Shown in pieces: positions 1-10,030 of a DNA stretch of 64,000 bases. The position numbers and the translations under genes were made by a program. The notes beneath the pieces were generated by a model, which saw nothing but the letters and a program-made list of their open reading frames with translations, made no database searches and had not been told where the DNA came from. The stretch is from Flavobacterium sp. CG_23.5 (GTDB lineage: Bacteria; Bacteroidota; Bacteroidia; Flavobacteriales; Flavobacteriaceae), in assembly GCF_017875765.1 (NCBI RefSeq), contig NZ_JAGGNA010000001.1, forward strand, positions 2,259,001-2,323,000, given 5' to 3'. Within the stretch, counting starts at the first letter, position 1; each line of letters starts with the position of its first letter.

Positions 1-175
1 CAAAATCAGGAAGAGTGTCCCATTGGATATTAAAGTGAGATATGCGTATTATGCTTCGGATAATCCACTTGAAACCGGAAGCACATTAGCTTCGGGTGGA
101 CTTGGAACGACAGGAGTAAAACCTACGTATTTGATTACCATTAAAATATTGGAACAACTTTTCAACGTAAAATAA
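1..175 (+). CDS. 3' end of an unidentified protein gene (partial)
   Basis: The first 175 bases hold the last 57 codons of a gene that begins outside the window; the frame is open from base 2 to the TAA at 173-175. The tail is rich in Gly, Thr and Tyr and ends in alternating hydrophobic residues (LITIKILEQLFNVK). That would suit the last strand of a secreted or outer-membrane protein, but I do not recognise the family. It ends 9 bases before a Wzz-like gene on the same strand, so it probably belongs to the polysaccharide operon. Confidence 0.6.
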   Translation, partial: KIRKSVPLDIKVRYAYYASDNPLETGSTLASGGLGTTGVKPTYLITIKILEQLFNVK

Positions 176-184
176 GAAGACAAT

Positions 185-1171
185 ATGAGTACAAATGTAC
201 CCCAACCTAATCCAGAAGATCAGGAAATAGACTTATCACAAATTTCAAAAAAGATAGGAGGTTTTTTCGAGAAAATTAATGCTCTTATATTCAATGGCAT
301 TCGGTTTTTTATAAAAAATGCGATTGTAATTTTAATTTTGTTAGTAGTAGGAGTTGGTATTGGATTATTTTTAGACCAAACGCAAAAAAGTTATGATAGT
401 CAAATCATTGTAACACCAAATTTTGGAAGCACCGATTATTTGTATTCAAAAATTGATTTGATCCAATCAAAAATCAATGAAGGAGACACGGTTTTTTTAA
501 AAGAAGTTGTAGGTATAAATATACCTAAGAAATTAAAAAAAATAGAGATAAAACCCATTAATGATGTTTATAAATTTATTGAAAACAAAACTGAAAACTT
601 TGAATTAATCAAGTTGATGGCGGAAGACGGGGATATTAAAAAAATTCTTGAAGATAATTTGACTAGTAAAAATTATATATTTCATACTATTTCTATGCAA
701 ACAAATGGAATAACGAATGATAAAGCAACGATTCAACCGTTGTTGAATTATTTTAATAAATCCGATTATTTTGCTAAAATTCAAAAGATTTCAATTAAAA
801 ATGTTGAAATAAAGATGAGTCAAAATGACACTATTATTTCACAAATTAATAATGTCTTAAATGGATTTTCTAATATGGTAAACGGTGCTCAAAAAAGCGA
901 TAAACTAGTTTATTATAATGAAAACACGCAACTAAATGACATTATTAAGACGAAGGATAATTTAATTAACGAGCAAGCATCTCACAGAGTCGAGCTTGTT
1001 GGATTAAATAAAATTGTAAAAGATGACAGTGCAGTATTGAATCTCGAAAGTCCTAGTGCTATCAATGGAAAATTAAAATTTGTTCTGCCAATTTTATTTA
1101 TATTTGCATTCATAATATATTATTTTTTTGTTGCCTTTTATCGCAAACAAAAATTAAAATTGCAACAATAA
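185..1171 (+). CDS. Wzz-like two-helix membrane protein
   Basis: This 328-residue protein has a Wzz-type layout: a cytoplasmic N-terminus of about 40 residues, a first membrane helix at about 41-63, a periplasmic region of some 230 residues, and a second helix at about 299-318 with a short Lys-rich tail. Proteins of this shape (chain-length determinants) set polymer length during Wzy-dependent O-antigen or capsule synthesis. The match is by topology and by its place at the head of a flippase, polymerase and glycosyltransferase string; I see no clear Wzz sequence motif. It starts 9 bases after the preceding gene and is followed by a lipoprotein gene. The role as chain-length regulator is an inference. 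Confidence 0.6.
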   Translation: MSTNVPQPNPEDQEIDLSQISKKIGGFFEKINALIFNGIRFFIKNAIVILILLVVGVGIGLFLDQTQKSYDSQIIVTPNFGSTDYLYSKIDLIQSKINEGDTVFLKEVVGINIPKKLKKIEIKPINDVYKFIENKTENFELIKLMAEDGDIKKILEDNLTSKNYIFHTISMQTNGITNDKATIQPLLNYFNKSDYFAKIQKISIKNVEIKMSQNDTIISQINNVLNGFSNMVNGAQKSDKLVYYNENTQLNDIIKTKDNLINEQASHRVELVGLNKIVKDDSAVLNLESPSAINGKLKFVLPILFIFAFIIYYFFVAFYRKQKLKLQQ

Positions 1172-1209
1172 TTAAAGAATTAAATCCAATCACAGTAAAA
1201 GAAATATAA

Positions 1210-1743
1210 ATGAAAGTAAAATTATTTTTTCTATGTTTATCAATGATATTATGTTTGATTTCGTGTAAAAAAGAAGTAAAAAAAGAAGAAAAAATTGACG
1301 ATACAAAAAATTTATTTAAAGTCACTTTAGATTTAGTAATCAAGGAGAATGATACACTTCATTTGTATTATGCACAAGATTCTGCCGAAGATTATACTGA
1401 ACAAAGCTCAATTTGGCTTCCTGTGCAAGGAAAAGAAGTAGGGCAGCAAGTTACTTTTAGTTTACCAAAAGATGTTCTGCCAATAAAAGTAAGATTTGAT
1501 TTTGGAGTTAATAAAGAGAATAAGGAAATTATCTTGAATAAAGTTAAATTTAATTATTTTGACAGGAAGTTCGTAGCAGATGAAACCAATATTTTCAATT
1601 ATTTCAGAGCAGACGAGAATGCTACAATTATTGATTATAAAACAAGATCATTAAAGAGGAAAGACCCTAACAGTGTTAAGGGAGCATCTTTATACCCCCA
1701 TGATTTAGCAATAAAAACAGAAATTGAAAAACTTATAAAGTAA
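1210..1743 (+). CDS. Small lipoprotein of unknown function
   Basis: The 177-residue product begins with a type II signal peptide whose lipobox LISC places the lipidated Cys at residue 19, followed by a Lys/Glu-rich linker (KKEVKKEEK). The rest is a soluble domain with alternating hydrophobic positions suggesting beta strands; no known family is recognised. It lies 38 bases after the Wzz-like gene and ends in a strong hairpin terminator, so it is probably the last gene of that transcript. It is probably an envelope lipoprotein that works with the polysaccharide machinery, but that is inferred from position only. Confidence 0.75.
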   Translation: MKVKLFFLCLSMILCLISCKKEVKKEEKIDDTKNLFKVTLDLVIKENDTLHLYYAQDSAEDYTEQSSIWLPVQGKEVGQQVTFSLPKDVLPIKVRFDFGVNKENKEIILNKVKFNYFDRKFVADETNIFNYFRADENATIIDYKTRSLKRKDPNSVKGASLYPHDLAIKTEIEKLIK

Positions 1744-1790
1744 AAATGATAAAAGGAAGTTAGAAACTTCCTTTTATCATTTTTAGATAA
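1742..1790 (+). terminator. Rho-independent terminator after the lipoprotein gene
   Basis: A perfect 20-bp inverted repeat (1742-1761 against 1765-1784) with a 3-base loop AGA ends in a run of five T. Its left arm begins within the lipoprotein stop codon. The two arms carry flanking A and T runs, so it could work in both directions. Confidence 0.85.
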
Positions 1791-2110
1791 TATTTAAGGA
1801 ATGAATTTAACTGCTACGGATATTAAAACTACAGTTATTTTTAGATTATATGATGCTGTTGATACGCTTAATAAATTGCCGCTCTCTTTCGATTTAGATC
1901 GACAGAAATTAATTAAATGTACAAATAAAGCAGATGACCACTATTTAAGAAAAATGCGCTTTGATTTTTTTTCTTCTTTAATAAACTCATGTGTATTTCT
2001 TCAATTCCCAACCTTTCAACTCAGATACATTGGGATTCCATATATGTAATGATTGATTGGCAACTATTGTATAATAAATTGTTTTGTGAAATTTAAAAGG
2101 TATCAAAAGA
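1744..2110. other. 367-bp gap: terminator, a weak 82-codon frame and a minus-strand short frame
   Basis: Beyond the terminator, the gap holds an open frame at 1801-2049 (+, 82 codons). Its composition is protein-like in the first half (SFDLDRQKLIKCTNKADD), but I recognise no family and see no promoter. On the minus strand, 2142-1987 is a 51-codon ATG frame ending IWNPNVSELKGWELKKYT, whose upstream half overlaps the start of the flippase gene. Either may be the remnant of a gene lost between lipoprotein and flippase. Neither is called as a gene. Confidence 0.3.
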
Positions 2111-3394
2111 ATGCTTAAAAAACTACTTGTGGATAAAGACATCATAGGTTTTATACTTTCTAAAGGGGGAATTATTTTTGCTTTTAGAATGATAGCGATG
2201 GCATTAAGTTTTCTTTCGATGTGGTTTATTAACCATTTTTACGGCGAAGCGGTTTTTGGAAGTTATACCATCGCTTTAACTGTATTACAAATTGTAGCGG
2301 TGGTTTTTGCTTTGGGAATTCCTAATGCTTTTGTGGGATTTACTGGAGAATTTGATGCGGATATAAAATCAAAAGGATTATTGATAAAAGTGAGTAAAAT
2401 TGTACTCGTTGTTTCATCGTTCCCAATTTTATTTATTTCTTTTGGAGCTTCTTTTTTTTCCGAAGTGCTATTCAAAAAACCGAATCTCTATACGTACTTT
2501 TTAATATTGGGGTTTAGCGTTCCATTTATGATACTTCACGAAATAATTTGTTATTATTTTATTTCAATAAAAAAGTTTGTCGCTTATGGACTACTATTTT
2601 TTATATTACCGAATGTTCTTTTTATGGGATTATTGGCTATTTTTTATAAATATAATCTTACTGAATATTTCATTTTTCTGGCTTATGTAAGTTCAATTTT
2701 AATCACAGTAATTATTGGGTTTGTAGCTATTTTTCACAAAAAAGAAAAAATAATTTACCCTACAATATCATTTAAAGGAATTATAAATAAATCTTTTCCA
2801 ATGATGTTGAGTGGTGTTTTTCTAATTTTATTAAACTGGACCGATATCCTTATGTTGGGTAGGATTGAAAACGAAAGCCAGATTGGGATTTACAATACGG
2901 CTTTTAAAATTGGTTATTTGACCCTTTTTTTTGTCGTTTCAATGAATGTGCTTATTATGCCAAAAGTATCAGAACTGTATTATAAAAATAATATCGCTGA
3001 AATGAAAAAGGTTATAAATAGGATTACTCAATTAGTAATTATTCTGACAATACCTTTAGCAGTAACTTTAATTTTTTTTAGTGAATTAATTTTAAAATTA
3101 TTTGGTCCCGGTTTTGTTGCAGGCAAGAACACATTAATATTAATTACAATTGGGTCTCTTTTTAATGCTATGACTGGAAATGTAGATCAGATTTTAAATA
3201 TGACAAACCATCAAAAGATAGTTAAAAACATATTTTTTTTAGGATTTTTATTAAATGTTATCCTAAATATTTTTTTGATACCTAAATATGGTATTGAAGG
3301 CGCAGCAACTTCAAGTTTAATAACAAACATAGTAGTTAACATTGTTTTTGTTATTATCATTAAAAAGAAACTAGGTTTCTTAACTTTTATGTAG
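2111..3394 (+). CDS. Wzx-type oligosaccharide flippase
   Basis: The 427-residue protein is almost entirely hydrophobic, with about 12 to 14 predicted membrane helices, as in the polysaccharide transport (PST/MOP) family. Flippases of this family move undecaprenyl-linked repeat units from the cytoplasmic to the periplasmic face of the inner membrane. Family-typical features include the N-terminal stretch KGGIIFAFRMIAMALSFLS and a middle segment LLNWTDILMLGRI. It is followed 26 bases later by a GT2 gene on the same strand. Substrate cannot be read from the sequence. It is one of two flippase-like genes in the window (the other at 36409). Confidence 0.88.
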   Translation: MLKKLLVDKDIIGFILSKGGIIFAFRMIAMALSFLSMWFINHFYGEAVFGSYTIALTVLQIVAVVFALGIPNAFVGFTGEFDADIKSKGLLIKVSKIVLVVSSFPILFISFGASFFSEVLFKKPNLYTYFLILGFSVPFMILHEIICYYFISIKKFVAYGLLFFILPNVLFMGLLAIFYKYNLTEYFIFLAYVSSILITVIIGFVAIFHKKEKIIYPTISFKGIINKSFPMMLSGVFLILLNWTDILMLGRIENESQIGIYNTAFKIGYLTLFFVVSMNVLIMPKVSELYYKNNIAEMKKVINRITQLVIILTIPLAVTLIFFSELILKLFGPGFVAGKNTLILITIGSLFNAMTGNVDQILNMTNHQKIVKNIFFLGFLLNVILNIFLIPKYGIEGAATSSLITNIVVNIVFVIIIKKKLGFLTFM

Positions 3395-3420
3395 ATTTAC
3401 CTTTTTATAACACTTAAACA

Positions 3421-4233
3421 ATGCTTCCAGAACTTTCGGTAGTAATAGTAAACTTTAATGGATTAAGATATTTAAAAGGATGTTTTGATTCATTAGTTCA
3501 AAATCTAGACGGCATAGCATACGAAATTATTGTAATCGACAATAATTCTCATGACGAAAGCTGTTCCTTTATAAAAAAAAATTACCCTGAAATAGTCGTT
3601 ATCGAATCAAAAATTAATCTTGGTTTTGGGAAAGCTAATAATGAAGCTGTAAAAATAGCTAGCGGAAAGTATTTGCTATTATTAAACAATGATACAATAA
3701 TTCTTGAACGGTTAATGCCAGTTCTAGATTTTTTAAAAACGGATCAAACAATAGGCGCAATTGGTATTAAAATGCTGGATGGCAAAAGAAACTATCTTCC
3801 ATCTGCGGGAAATTTCCCCAATTATAGAAATATGTTCCAAATGAAAAAACTTTTGGATAGAGGGAATGAATTTATAAAAGGAAATTTTACAGAGCGTTTT
3901 TATGAAGTAGATTGGCTAAGCGGATCTTTTTTACTTTTATTGACCAAGGTGTTCAATGAGATTGGGGGATTTGATGAAGACTATTTTTTATATGTGGAAG
4001 ATGTTGATTTTTCCAAAAAACTAGCAAATAATGGATATAAAAGAGTTTTTTTGCCTCATTTTAGTTACATACATTTTATAGGGTTCACGAAGTCAAAAAA
4101 CCATTTATTAGTAAAAGGATATGAGACCTATATTTCAAAACATTTCTTCGGACTTGAAAAAACTGGAATTAGGATTGTTTTGAAACTAAATAAATGGGTA
4201 AAAAACATAAAATCAATTTTAATAAAAGACTAA
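3421..4233 (+). CDS. GT2 family glycosyltransferase (rhamnosyltransferase-like)
   Basis: The 270-residue protein has the GT-A fold of family 2: VVIVNFNG at residues 7-14, the nucleotide-binding IDNNS, the metal-binding LLNNDT near residue 95, and the acceptor-side motifs WLSGSFLLL and FDEDYFLYVEDVDF. This pattern is typical of WbbL/RfbF-like inverting transferases that add rhamnose or related deoxysugars to lipid-linked O-units at the inner face of the membrane. Donor and acceptor cannot be fixed from sequence. It lies between the flippase and a polymerase-like gene. Confidence 0.88.
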   Translation: MLPELSVVIVNFNGLRYLKGCFDSLVQNLDGIAYEIIVIDNNSHDESCSFIKKNYPEIVVIESKINLGFGKANNEAVKIASGKYLLLLNNDTIILERLMPVLDFLKTDQTIGAIGIKMLDGKRNYLPSAGNFPNYRNMFQMKKLLDRGNEFIKGNFTERFYEVDWLSGSFLLLLTKVFNEIGGFDEDYFLYVEDVDFSKKLANNGYKRVFLPHFSYIHFIGFTKSKNHLLVKGYETYISKHFFGLEKTGIRIVLKLNKWVKNIKSILIKD

Positions 4234-4263
4234 ATAGTTTTTTTAACTACCAGATACAATCTG

Positions 4264-5523
4264 ATGCATATAAGTAAATCTAGATTTTATACTATTCTAT
4301 TTGTAATTGTACTTTTTTTACAATTGTATCTGCCTTCATTCAAGGCTAATTTGTTTATACAAGTAGGAATGGTGGCGCTTTACTTTTTGATTGAAAAAAT
4401 TACAATAACTGAATCTTTTCTGATAAAAACAATACCCGTATTACTCCTTTTATTATTAGGTTTTGCAGGAACTTTGATTCATAAATATGAAGTTTACAAT
4501 ATTATAAAAGATATTTTTCATTTTTTGAAACCTGTTTTAGGGCTACTTGTCGGTTATCTATTTTATAAAAAAATCAACAATTTTAGTTACTTCATTAAGA
4601 CAATTATTTTATGCGGATTTGCATCGGCAGTACTTCATTTTATAATTTTAATGGCAACAGCTGATTTGTTTTCCGGTTCAGTGGAGAGAATTAGAGAGTT
4701 TGGAAAAGACAATTTTTTGGAACTTTTCGCTGTTTTTTTCCTACTATATTATAAAAAATTCTACCAAGAGACCTTGTTCAGTAGCGTTTTAAAAAGAAAA
4801 GCGATTCTAATTGTACTTTTGGTTTCTAACATTTTATATTTTTCAAGAACAATGATTGTTGTAGCGATTATTCTTTTTTTATCAATTGAAGGACATACTA
4901 TTTTGACCAAAAAAGCAATACGATTCTTGGCAGTTTTTACTCTTTTAATCATGCTGTTTTATGTCTTTTTGTTTTCTGTGAAAATAGAAAGAGACAAACC
5001 TGGAATGCAAGCATTTCTCTATAAAATAAAAATTGCGCCAGCTGAAATATTTAAAACAAAAATTGACCGAGAAAATCATAAAGATTTATGGGACCATTGG
5101 CGTGGGTATGAAGTAAAAAGAGCTTTTGCTTTAATGAAAGACAATCCCAGTAGTTTTGTTTTTGGGACCGGTTACGGGTCTTTAGTTAATCTAAAATTTT
5201 ACGCACCATTAACAGGTGAAAAAAATGGAATCAAATACATTTCAGAGCTGCATAATGGGTATATGTATGTATTTTACAAAACGGGAGCTTTAGGAATTAT
5301 AATTCTATTAATTTTTTTCACAATGCTGTATCGAACTGTATATTTCAACCAAAAAGACAAAAAATTTGTTACACTATTTATTTCGGCAATTGGGCTAATA
5401 TATTTATTTACTACATTGACAATTACCGGAATTTATAACGGTCGAGATGTTATTATTTTTATTTTAGGAGCATTTCTGTATTTTGAGAGGAAGACAAATT
5501 TTCAAAAAGAAATTTCAGAATGA
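4264..5523 (+). CDS. O-antigen polymerase/ligase-like membrane protein (Wzy_C family)
   Basis: This 419-residue polytopic protein has about 10 to 12 membrane helices and one large periplasmic loop (roughly residues 240-325) that ends in the Wzy_C signature HNGYMYVFYKTGALG. Members either polymerise O-units (Wzy) or ligate polymer to an acceptor (WaaL). Its stop codon overlaps the next glycosyltransferase start (ATGA at 5520-5523), which implies translational coupling. A second protein of this family lies at 7713-9038, so one may be Wzy and the other a ligase. Confidence 0.82.
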   Translation: MHISKSRFYTILFVIVLFLQLYLPSFKANLFIQVGMVALYFLIEKITITESFLIKTIPVLLLLLLGFAGTLIHKYEVYNIIKDIFHFLKPVLGLLVGYLFYKKINNFSYFIKTIILCGFASAVLHFIILMATADLFSGSVERIREFGKDNFLELFAVFFLLYYKKFYQETLFSSVLKRKAILIVLLVSNILYFSRTMIVVAIILFLSIEGHTILTKKAIRFLAVFTLLIMLFYVFLFSVKIERDKPGMQAFLYKIKIAPAEIFKTKIDRENHKDLWDHWRGYEVKRAFALMKDNPSSFVFGTGYGSLVNLKFYAPLTGEKNGIKYISELHNGYMYVFYKTGALGIIILLIFFTMLYRTVYFNQKDKKFVTLFISAIGLIYLFTTLTITGIYNGRDVIIFILGAFLYFERKTNFQKEISE

Positions 5524-6626
5524 AAAATTTAAAAATTTTTGTTGATTGTCATGTTTTTGACGGAAGCCCACAAGGAACTACAAGTTATATTAAAGGACTG
5601 TATCAAGAGTTGATTAAGGACCAAACCAAAACCTTTTATTTTGCTTCTTATACCGGAAATCTTGAAAGCATTTTCGGGAAAAATAATAATGTGCATTATC
5701 TTCAATATTCATCAAAAAGTAAATATCTAAGATTATTATTTGATATTCCAGGTTTAATAAAAAAAAACAATATTGATTACGCCCATTTTCAATATATTGT
5801 GCCGCCAATAAAAAAATGCAAATACATTGTCACTATTCACGATGTTTTATTTTTAGATTTTCCAAGTTATTTTCCATTAGCATACAAGATTTCTAAAAAG
5901 ATTCTTTTCAAATGGAGCGCAAAAAAGGCAGATATAGTTTTAACCGTTTCAGAATATTCTAAAAATAGAATTCAAGATCATTTCAAGATTGAAAACATTG
6001 AAGTAACACCAAATGCTGTCGAGGCTGTTTTTTTTGAAGAATATGACAAAAAAGCTGTAATGGAGGCTAATAAAGTTAATTATGGTTTAGCGAGTTATTT
6101 TTTATATCTGAGCCGCTGGGAAAAAAGAAAAAATCATCTGTTGTTATTAAAAGTTTTTGTTGAAAATAAATTTCATGAACAATTTCACTTAGTTTTTGTT
6201 GGAGACAATTTAATTACAAACACAACTTACAAACGTTATTTTAAAACGTTACCTAACGAGATAAAAGATAAAATTGTAATTCTAAACAAAGTTAATTTTG
6301 ATGAATTACTGAATTTAATTCGAGGGGCATCACTTTCTATATATCCTTCAATTGCTGAAGGTTTTGGTATTCCGCCATTAGAAACTGCGGCAGCGCAAAT
6401 TCCAACAATCTGCTCAAATACAACTGCAATGTCTGATTTTGACTTCTTCCAAAATAATTTATTTAATCCTTTTGATGAAAAGGATTTAAAAGATAAAATA
6501 ATTGCTGGTCTGAATCCACAAAACTTTTATTCTATTTCGAAAGCAATTAAAGATAAATACAATTGGAAAATAGCTGCATCAGTACTTTTCAAAGCAATAA
6601 ACGACAATCAAAATCACTCGATATAA
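5520..6626 (+). CDS. GT4-type glycosyltransferase
   Basis: The 368-residue product has two Rossmann-like domains of the GT-B fold. The C-terminal half shows the family-4 donor-site motif EGFGIPPLE near residue 280, preceded by LYLSRWEKRKN, the usual start of the C-terminal domain. It belongs to the retaining family that includes mannosyl- and glucosyltransferases. It starts inside the stop codon of the polymerase-like gene, so the two are translated together. The sugar is unknown. Confidence 0.88.
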   Translation: MKNLKIFVDCHVFDGSPQGTTSYIKGLYQELIKDQTKTFYFASYTGNLESIFGKNNNVHYLQYSSKSKYLRLLFDIPGLIKKNNIDYAHFQYIVPPIKKCKYIVTIHDVLFLDFPSYFPLAYKISKKILFKWSAKKADIVLTVSEYSKNRIQDHFKIENIEVTPNAVEAVFFEEYDKKAVMEANKVNYGLASYFLYLSRWEKRKNHLLLLKVFVENKFHEQFHLVFVGDNLITNTTYKRYFKTLPNEIKDKIVILNKVNFDELLNLIRGASLSIYPSIAEGFGIPPLETAAAQIPTICSNTTAMSDFDFFQNNLFNPFDEKDLKDKIIAGLNPQNFYSISKAIKDKYNWKIAASVLFKAINDNQNHSI

Positions 6627-6664
6627 ACTAAAAAAATGCTAATTATAAAATTTAGTAAAAACAT

Positions 6665-7771
6665 ATGAAAATAGCCATTTTAGGTACTCGGGGTATACCA
6701 AATTATTACTCTGGTTTTGAGCAATTTGCCGAATTTTTTTCAGTGTTCCTAGTAAATAAAGGGCATGAAGTATATGTCTATAATTCTCACAATCATCCCT
6801 TTCAAGAAAAACTTTTTCATGGAGTTCATATTATCCATCAAAATGATCCAGAGCACAAAATTGGGACTTTTGGTCAATTCATTTATGATTACAATTGCAT
6901 TATGGATTCTCGCAAAAGAAATTTTGATATCATTTTGCAGTTGGGTTATACCAGTAATTCAATATGGTCGTTTCTTTTACCACGAAAATCGATCATCATT
7001 ACTAATATGGACGGATTAGAGTGGAAACGGACCAAATATTCTAAACCAGTTCGTCAATTTCTTAAATTTGCCGAAAGATTAGCAGTTATAAGCAGTGATT
7101 ATTTAGTGGCGGATTCGTTAGGAATCCAGAGTATTTTGAAAGAAAAATATAATAAAAAATCAACCTATATTGCCTATGGTGCTAATCCTTTTAAAAATAC
7201 CAACGAATCGATATTATTAGATTATCAGTTGTCAAAATATAAGTACAACATGATAATGGCTCGATTTGAACCAGAAAATAATCTTGACATGGTTTTAGAA
7301 GGGTTGGTCTTAAGCAATATTAAAACTGAAATTATTGTTGTTGGAAATCATCAGACAAAATATGGAGCGTTTTTAAAGAATAAATTTAAACAGTACTCAA
7401 ATATTAAATTCTTAGGTGGAATTTATAACTTAGATCACTTAAACAATTTAAGATACTATTCTAATTTGTATTTTCATGGACATTCTGTGGGAGGGACTAA
7501 TCCATCTCTTTTAGAAGCAATGGCTTCGAGAGCCTTGATTATTGCTCATGATAATATTTTTAATAAAGCTATTTTACAAGAAAACTCATTTTATTTTTCA
7601 AATGCTCAAGAGGTAAAAGAGCTTTTTTTGACAGTAAATAAAGAGATGAATTCAAATTTCGTTCAAAATAATTTTGACACGATTGTTAATGATTTTAATT
7701 GGGATAAAATTAATGGAGACTACCTGCAATTATTTGAAGAATGCATGTCAAGAAATAAAATTGGAAAGTAA
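6665..7771 (+). CDS. DUF1972-type glycosyltransferase (rhamnosyltransferase-like)
   Basis: The N-terminus GTRGIPNYYSGFEQF (residues 7-21) is the hallmark of the DUF1972 domain, found in capsular transferases such as WchF-like beta-1,4-rhamnosyltransferases. The C-terminal GT-B domain contains the donor-site region GGTNPSLLEAMA near residue 278. At 368 residues it has the usual length. It ends about 59 bases inside the start region of the next gene if that gene begins at 7713. The assignment to rhamnose transfer is by family resemblance only. Confidence 0.86.
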   Translation: MKIAILGTRGIPNYYSGFEQFAEFFSVFLVNKGHEVYVYNSHNHPFQEKLFHGVHIIHQNDPEHKIGTFGQFIYDYNCIMDSRKRNFDIILQLGYTSNSIWSFLLPRKSIIITNMDGLEWKRTKYSKPVRQFLKFAERLAVISSDYLVADSLGIQSILKEKYNKKSTYIAYGANPFKNTNESILLDYQLSKYKYNMIMARFEPENNLDMVLEGLVLSNIKTEIIVVGNHQTKYGAFLKNKFKQYSNIKFLGGIYNLDHLNNLRYYSNLYFHGHSVGGTNPSLLEAMASRALIIAHDNIFNKAILQENSFYFSNAQEVKELFLTVNKEMNSNFVQNNFDTIVNDFNWDKINGDYLQLFEECMSRNKIGK

Positions 7772-9038
7772 ACAAAACCTTAATTTGCTGGCTTTAATAG
7801 TAGTTTTGCTTACTTTACCTTTGAGTTATGCGGTTAATAGTATTACTATATTATTCTTTGCATTAACAGCTTTATTTTCTTTCAGAAAAAATAATTTTAG
7901 AATTGAAAAATACCTGATTGCGCCAATTATTTTATATCTTTTGATGGTAATTTCAATATTTTGGAGTCAGGATGTAAATGCGACATTAAAAGCGATTTCA
8001 AAAGAACTTCCTTTATTGATTTTTCCAATTTGCTTTATGGCAATGCCTGCATTAGATGAAAATAAAAAACAATTTGTTTTAAAATATTTTAGTTTTGGTA
8101 TGTTCTTTTACATGGTTTTCTACTTGATTAAAGCCATAATTAGGTATTTAATTACAAAAAACAGCGCAGTATTCTTTTACCACGATTTAGTAAATGAAGA
8201 TCTTAATGCTATACATGTTTCGGTTTATATGAGTGTCGCATTTTTTTATTTTTATACAAAAATATCAGAATCAAATTTATTTAAAACAATCTCTTTTTTA
8301 TTTGCGATATTTATTTTTCTATTGTCATCAAAGAATATAATTATAGTTTTTGTATTCCTAGTTGTATTTTATGAGTTTTATAATTTTAAAAAGAGTTTGG
8401 CGCGAAAAAAGACAATGATTGGTTTAATTGTAATGGGGTTGTTACTATTAGTGTTGTCTCCTAGAATTAGAGACCGCTTTTCATCTGAATTTCATTCGAA
8501 CACCAGTACTACTGGTAATAATAAGCTTGATATACAAGGAAATGTAAATTATGTAAATGTTCATCAAGCTTGGACGCAACAAAAATTCCAACAAAACGAT
8601 TATTTTTCCGGTACTGCTTTTAGAGTGTATCAAATCAGGATTTTTAAAGAAATGCTGCAGGAAGATCCAATTCTATTTACGGGCTACGGACTTAACGCAA
8701 CTGCTTTTAAAATTAAAGAAATGGGAAAAAAACACGCCATTTTTTCCGGGGATAGCACTCATGATGGTTATCAAAATAAAAATTTCCACAATGAATATAT
8801 TCAACTTTTTGCTGAAATGGGTATTTTCGGTTTTTTATTAATTGTTGCGATTGTTATCTTAAATTTAATTAAAGGCATTCAATCAAAAGATTTCGTTCAT
8901 ATTTCTTTTGCAGTCCTAACGATTAGTTTATTTTTGACCGAATCATTTTTATCTCGGCAACGAGGAATTGTTTTTTTTACGATAATGTATTGTCTTTTTA
9001 ATTCATCAACAACTTCAAAAGACATCAAAATAAGCTAA
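7713..9038 (+). CDS. Second O-antigen ligase/polymerase-like membrane protein
   Basis: The hydrophobic protein (about 441 residues from the ATG at 7713) has 10 or more membrane helices and a periplasmic loop that ends with [15 protein letters not shown], the Wzy_C/O-antigen ligase signature. The open frame extends to an earlier ATG at 7674, but that would overlap the upstream gene by 98 bases and add a hydrophilic leader. 7713 is preferred; a start nearer to membrane helix 1 is also possible. Together with the protein at 4264 it gives the locus a polymerase plus a ligase, or two polymerases. The loop is longer than in the first protein. Confidence 0.8.
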   Translation: METTCNYLKNACQEIKLESKQNLNLLALIVVLLTLPLSYAVNSITILFFALTALFSFRKNNFRIEKYLIAPIILYLLMVISIFWSQDVNATLKAISKELPLLIFPICFMAMPALDENKKQFVLKYFSFGMFFYMVFYLIKAIIRYLITKNSAVFFYHDLVNEDLNAIHVSVYMSVAFFYFYTKISESNLFKTISFLFAIFIFLLSSKNIIIVFVFLVVFYEFYNFKKSLARKKTMIGLIVMGLLLLVLSPRIRDRFSSEFHSNTSTTGNNKLDIQGNVNYVNVHQAWTQQKFQQNDYFSGTAFRVYQIRIFKEMLQEDPILFTGYGLNATAFKIKEMGKKHAIFSGDSTHDGYQNKNFHNEYIQLFAEMGIFGFLLIVAIVILNLIKGIQSKDFVHISFAVLTISLFLTESFLSRQRGIVFFTIMYCLFNSSTTSKDIKIS

Positions 9039-9046
9039 AAATCTAT

Positions 9047-10030
9047 ATGAAAAGAATACTTATTACCGGAGCTGCAGGATTTTTAGGATCACATCTTTGT
9101 GACCGTTTTATAAAAGAAGGTTATTTTGTCATTGGCATGGATAATCTCATTACAGGGGATTTAAAAAACATAGAACATCTATTCAAATTAGAACATTTTG
9201 AATTTTATCACCATGATATTACAAAATTCGTCCATGTTCCCGGAGATTTAGATTATATATTGCATTTTGCATCACCAGCAAGCCCTATTGATTATTTGAA
9301 AATTCCGATACAAACCTTAAAAGTCGGTTCACTTGGCACGCATAATCTTTTAGGATTGGCACGTGTCAAGAAGGCGAGAATCCTTATTGCATCTACTTCG
9401 GAGGTGTATGGAGATCCATTGGTTCATCCACAAACCGAAGAATATTATGGAAACGTAAATACTATAGGTCCAAGAGGCGTTTATGATGAAGCCAAGCGTT
9501 TTCAGGAATCGATAACGATGGCGTATCATACTTTTCACGGAGTGGAAACCCGAATTGTTAGAATTTTCAATACGTATGGACCACGAATGAGACTCAATGA
9601 CGGAAGAGTGATTCCTGCATTTATAGGACAGGCACTTCGTGGTGAAGATTTGACCATTTTTGGCGATGGAATGCAAACGCGCTCTTTTTGTTATGTAGAT
9701 GACCAAGTGGAAGGTATTTTCAGATTATTGCATTCCAATTATGTTTTACCTGTAAATATTGGTAACCCAGATGAAATCACCATTAAAGATTTTGCTGAGG
9801 AAATCATTAAATTGACCGGAACAAATCAAAAAATAGTATATTTTCCATTGCCAATAAATGATCCTTTACAACGACAACCCGACATAACAAAAGCAAAAAA
9901 ATTATTGGGATGGGAAGCCAAGGTAAACCGTGCCGAAGGAATGAAAATTACCTATGAGTATTTTAAATCGTTGTCAAAAGAGGAGCTTTCAAAAGAGGAA
10001 CATAAAGATTTTTCAAGTTATATAAAGTAG
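9047..10030 (+). CDS. UDP-glucuronate decarboxylase-like SDR (UDP-xylose synthase family)
   Basis: This extended short-chain dehydrogenase of 327 residues carries the NAD-binding glycine motif [10 protein letters not shown] (residues 7-16), the STSEVYG strand at 116-122 and the catalytic Y146-x3-K150. The segment [10 protein letters not shown] and the GPR/YDEAKR context match UDP-glucuronate decarboxylases (Uxs), which make UDP-xylose from UDP-glucuronate. A dTDP-glucose dehydratase-like role is less likely given these motifs. It supplies a sugar nucleotide to the transferases of the locus and begins 8 bases after the preceding gene. Confidence 0.85.
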   Translation: MKRILITGAAGFLGSHLCDRFIKEGYFVIGMDNLITGDLKNIEHLFKLEHFEFYHHDITKFVHVPGDLDYILHFASPASPIDYLKIPIQTLKVGSLGTHNLLGLARVKKARILIASTSEVYGDPLVHPQTEEYYGNVNTIGPRGVYDEAKRFQESITMAYHTFHGVETRIVRIFNTYGPRMRLNDGRVIPAFIGQALRGEDLTIFGDGMQTRSFCYVDDQVEGIFRLLHSNYVLPVNIGNPDEITIKDFAEEIIKLTGTNQKIVYFPLPINDPLQRQPDITKAKKLLGWEAKVNRAEGMKITYEYFKSLSKEELSKEEHKDFSSYIK

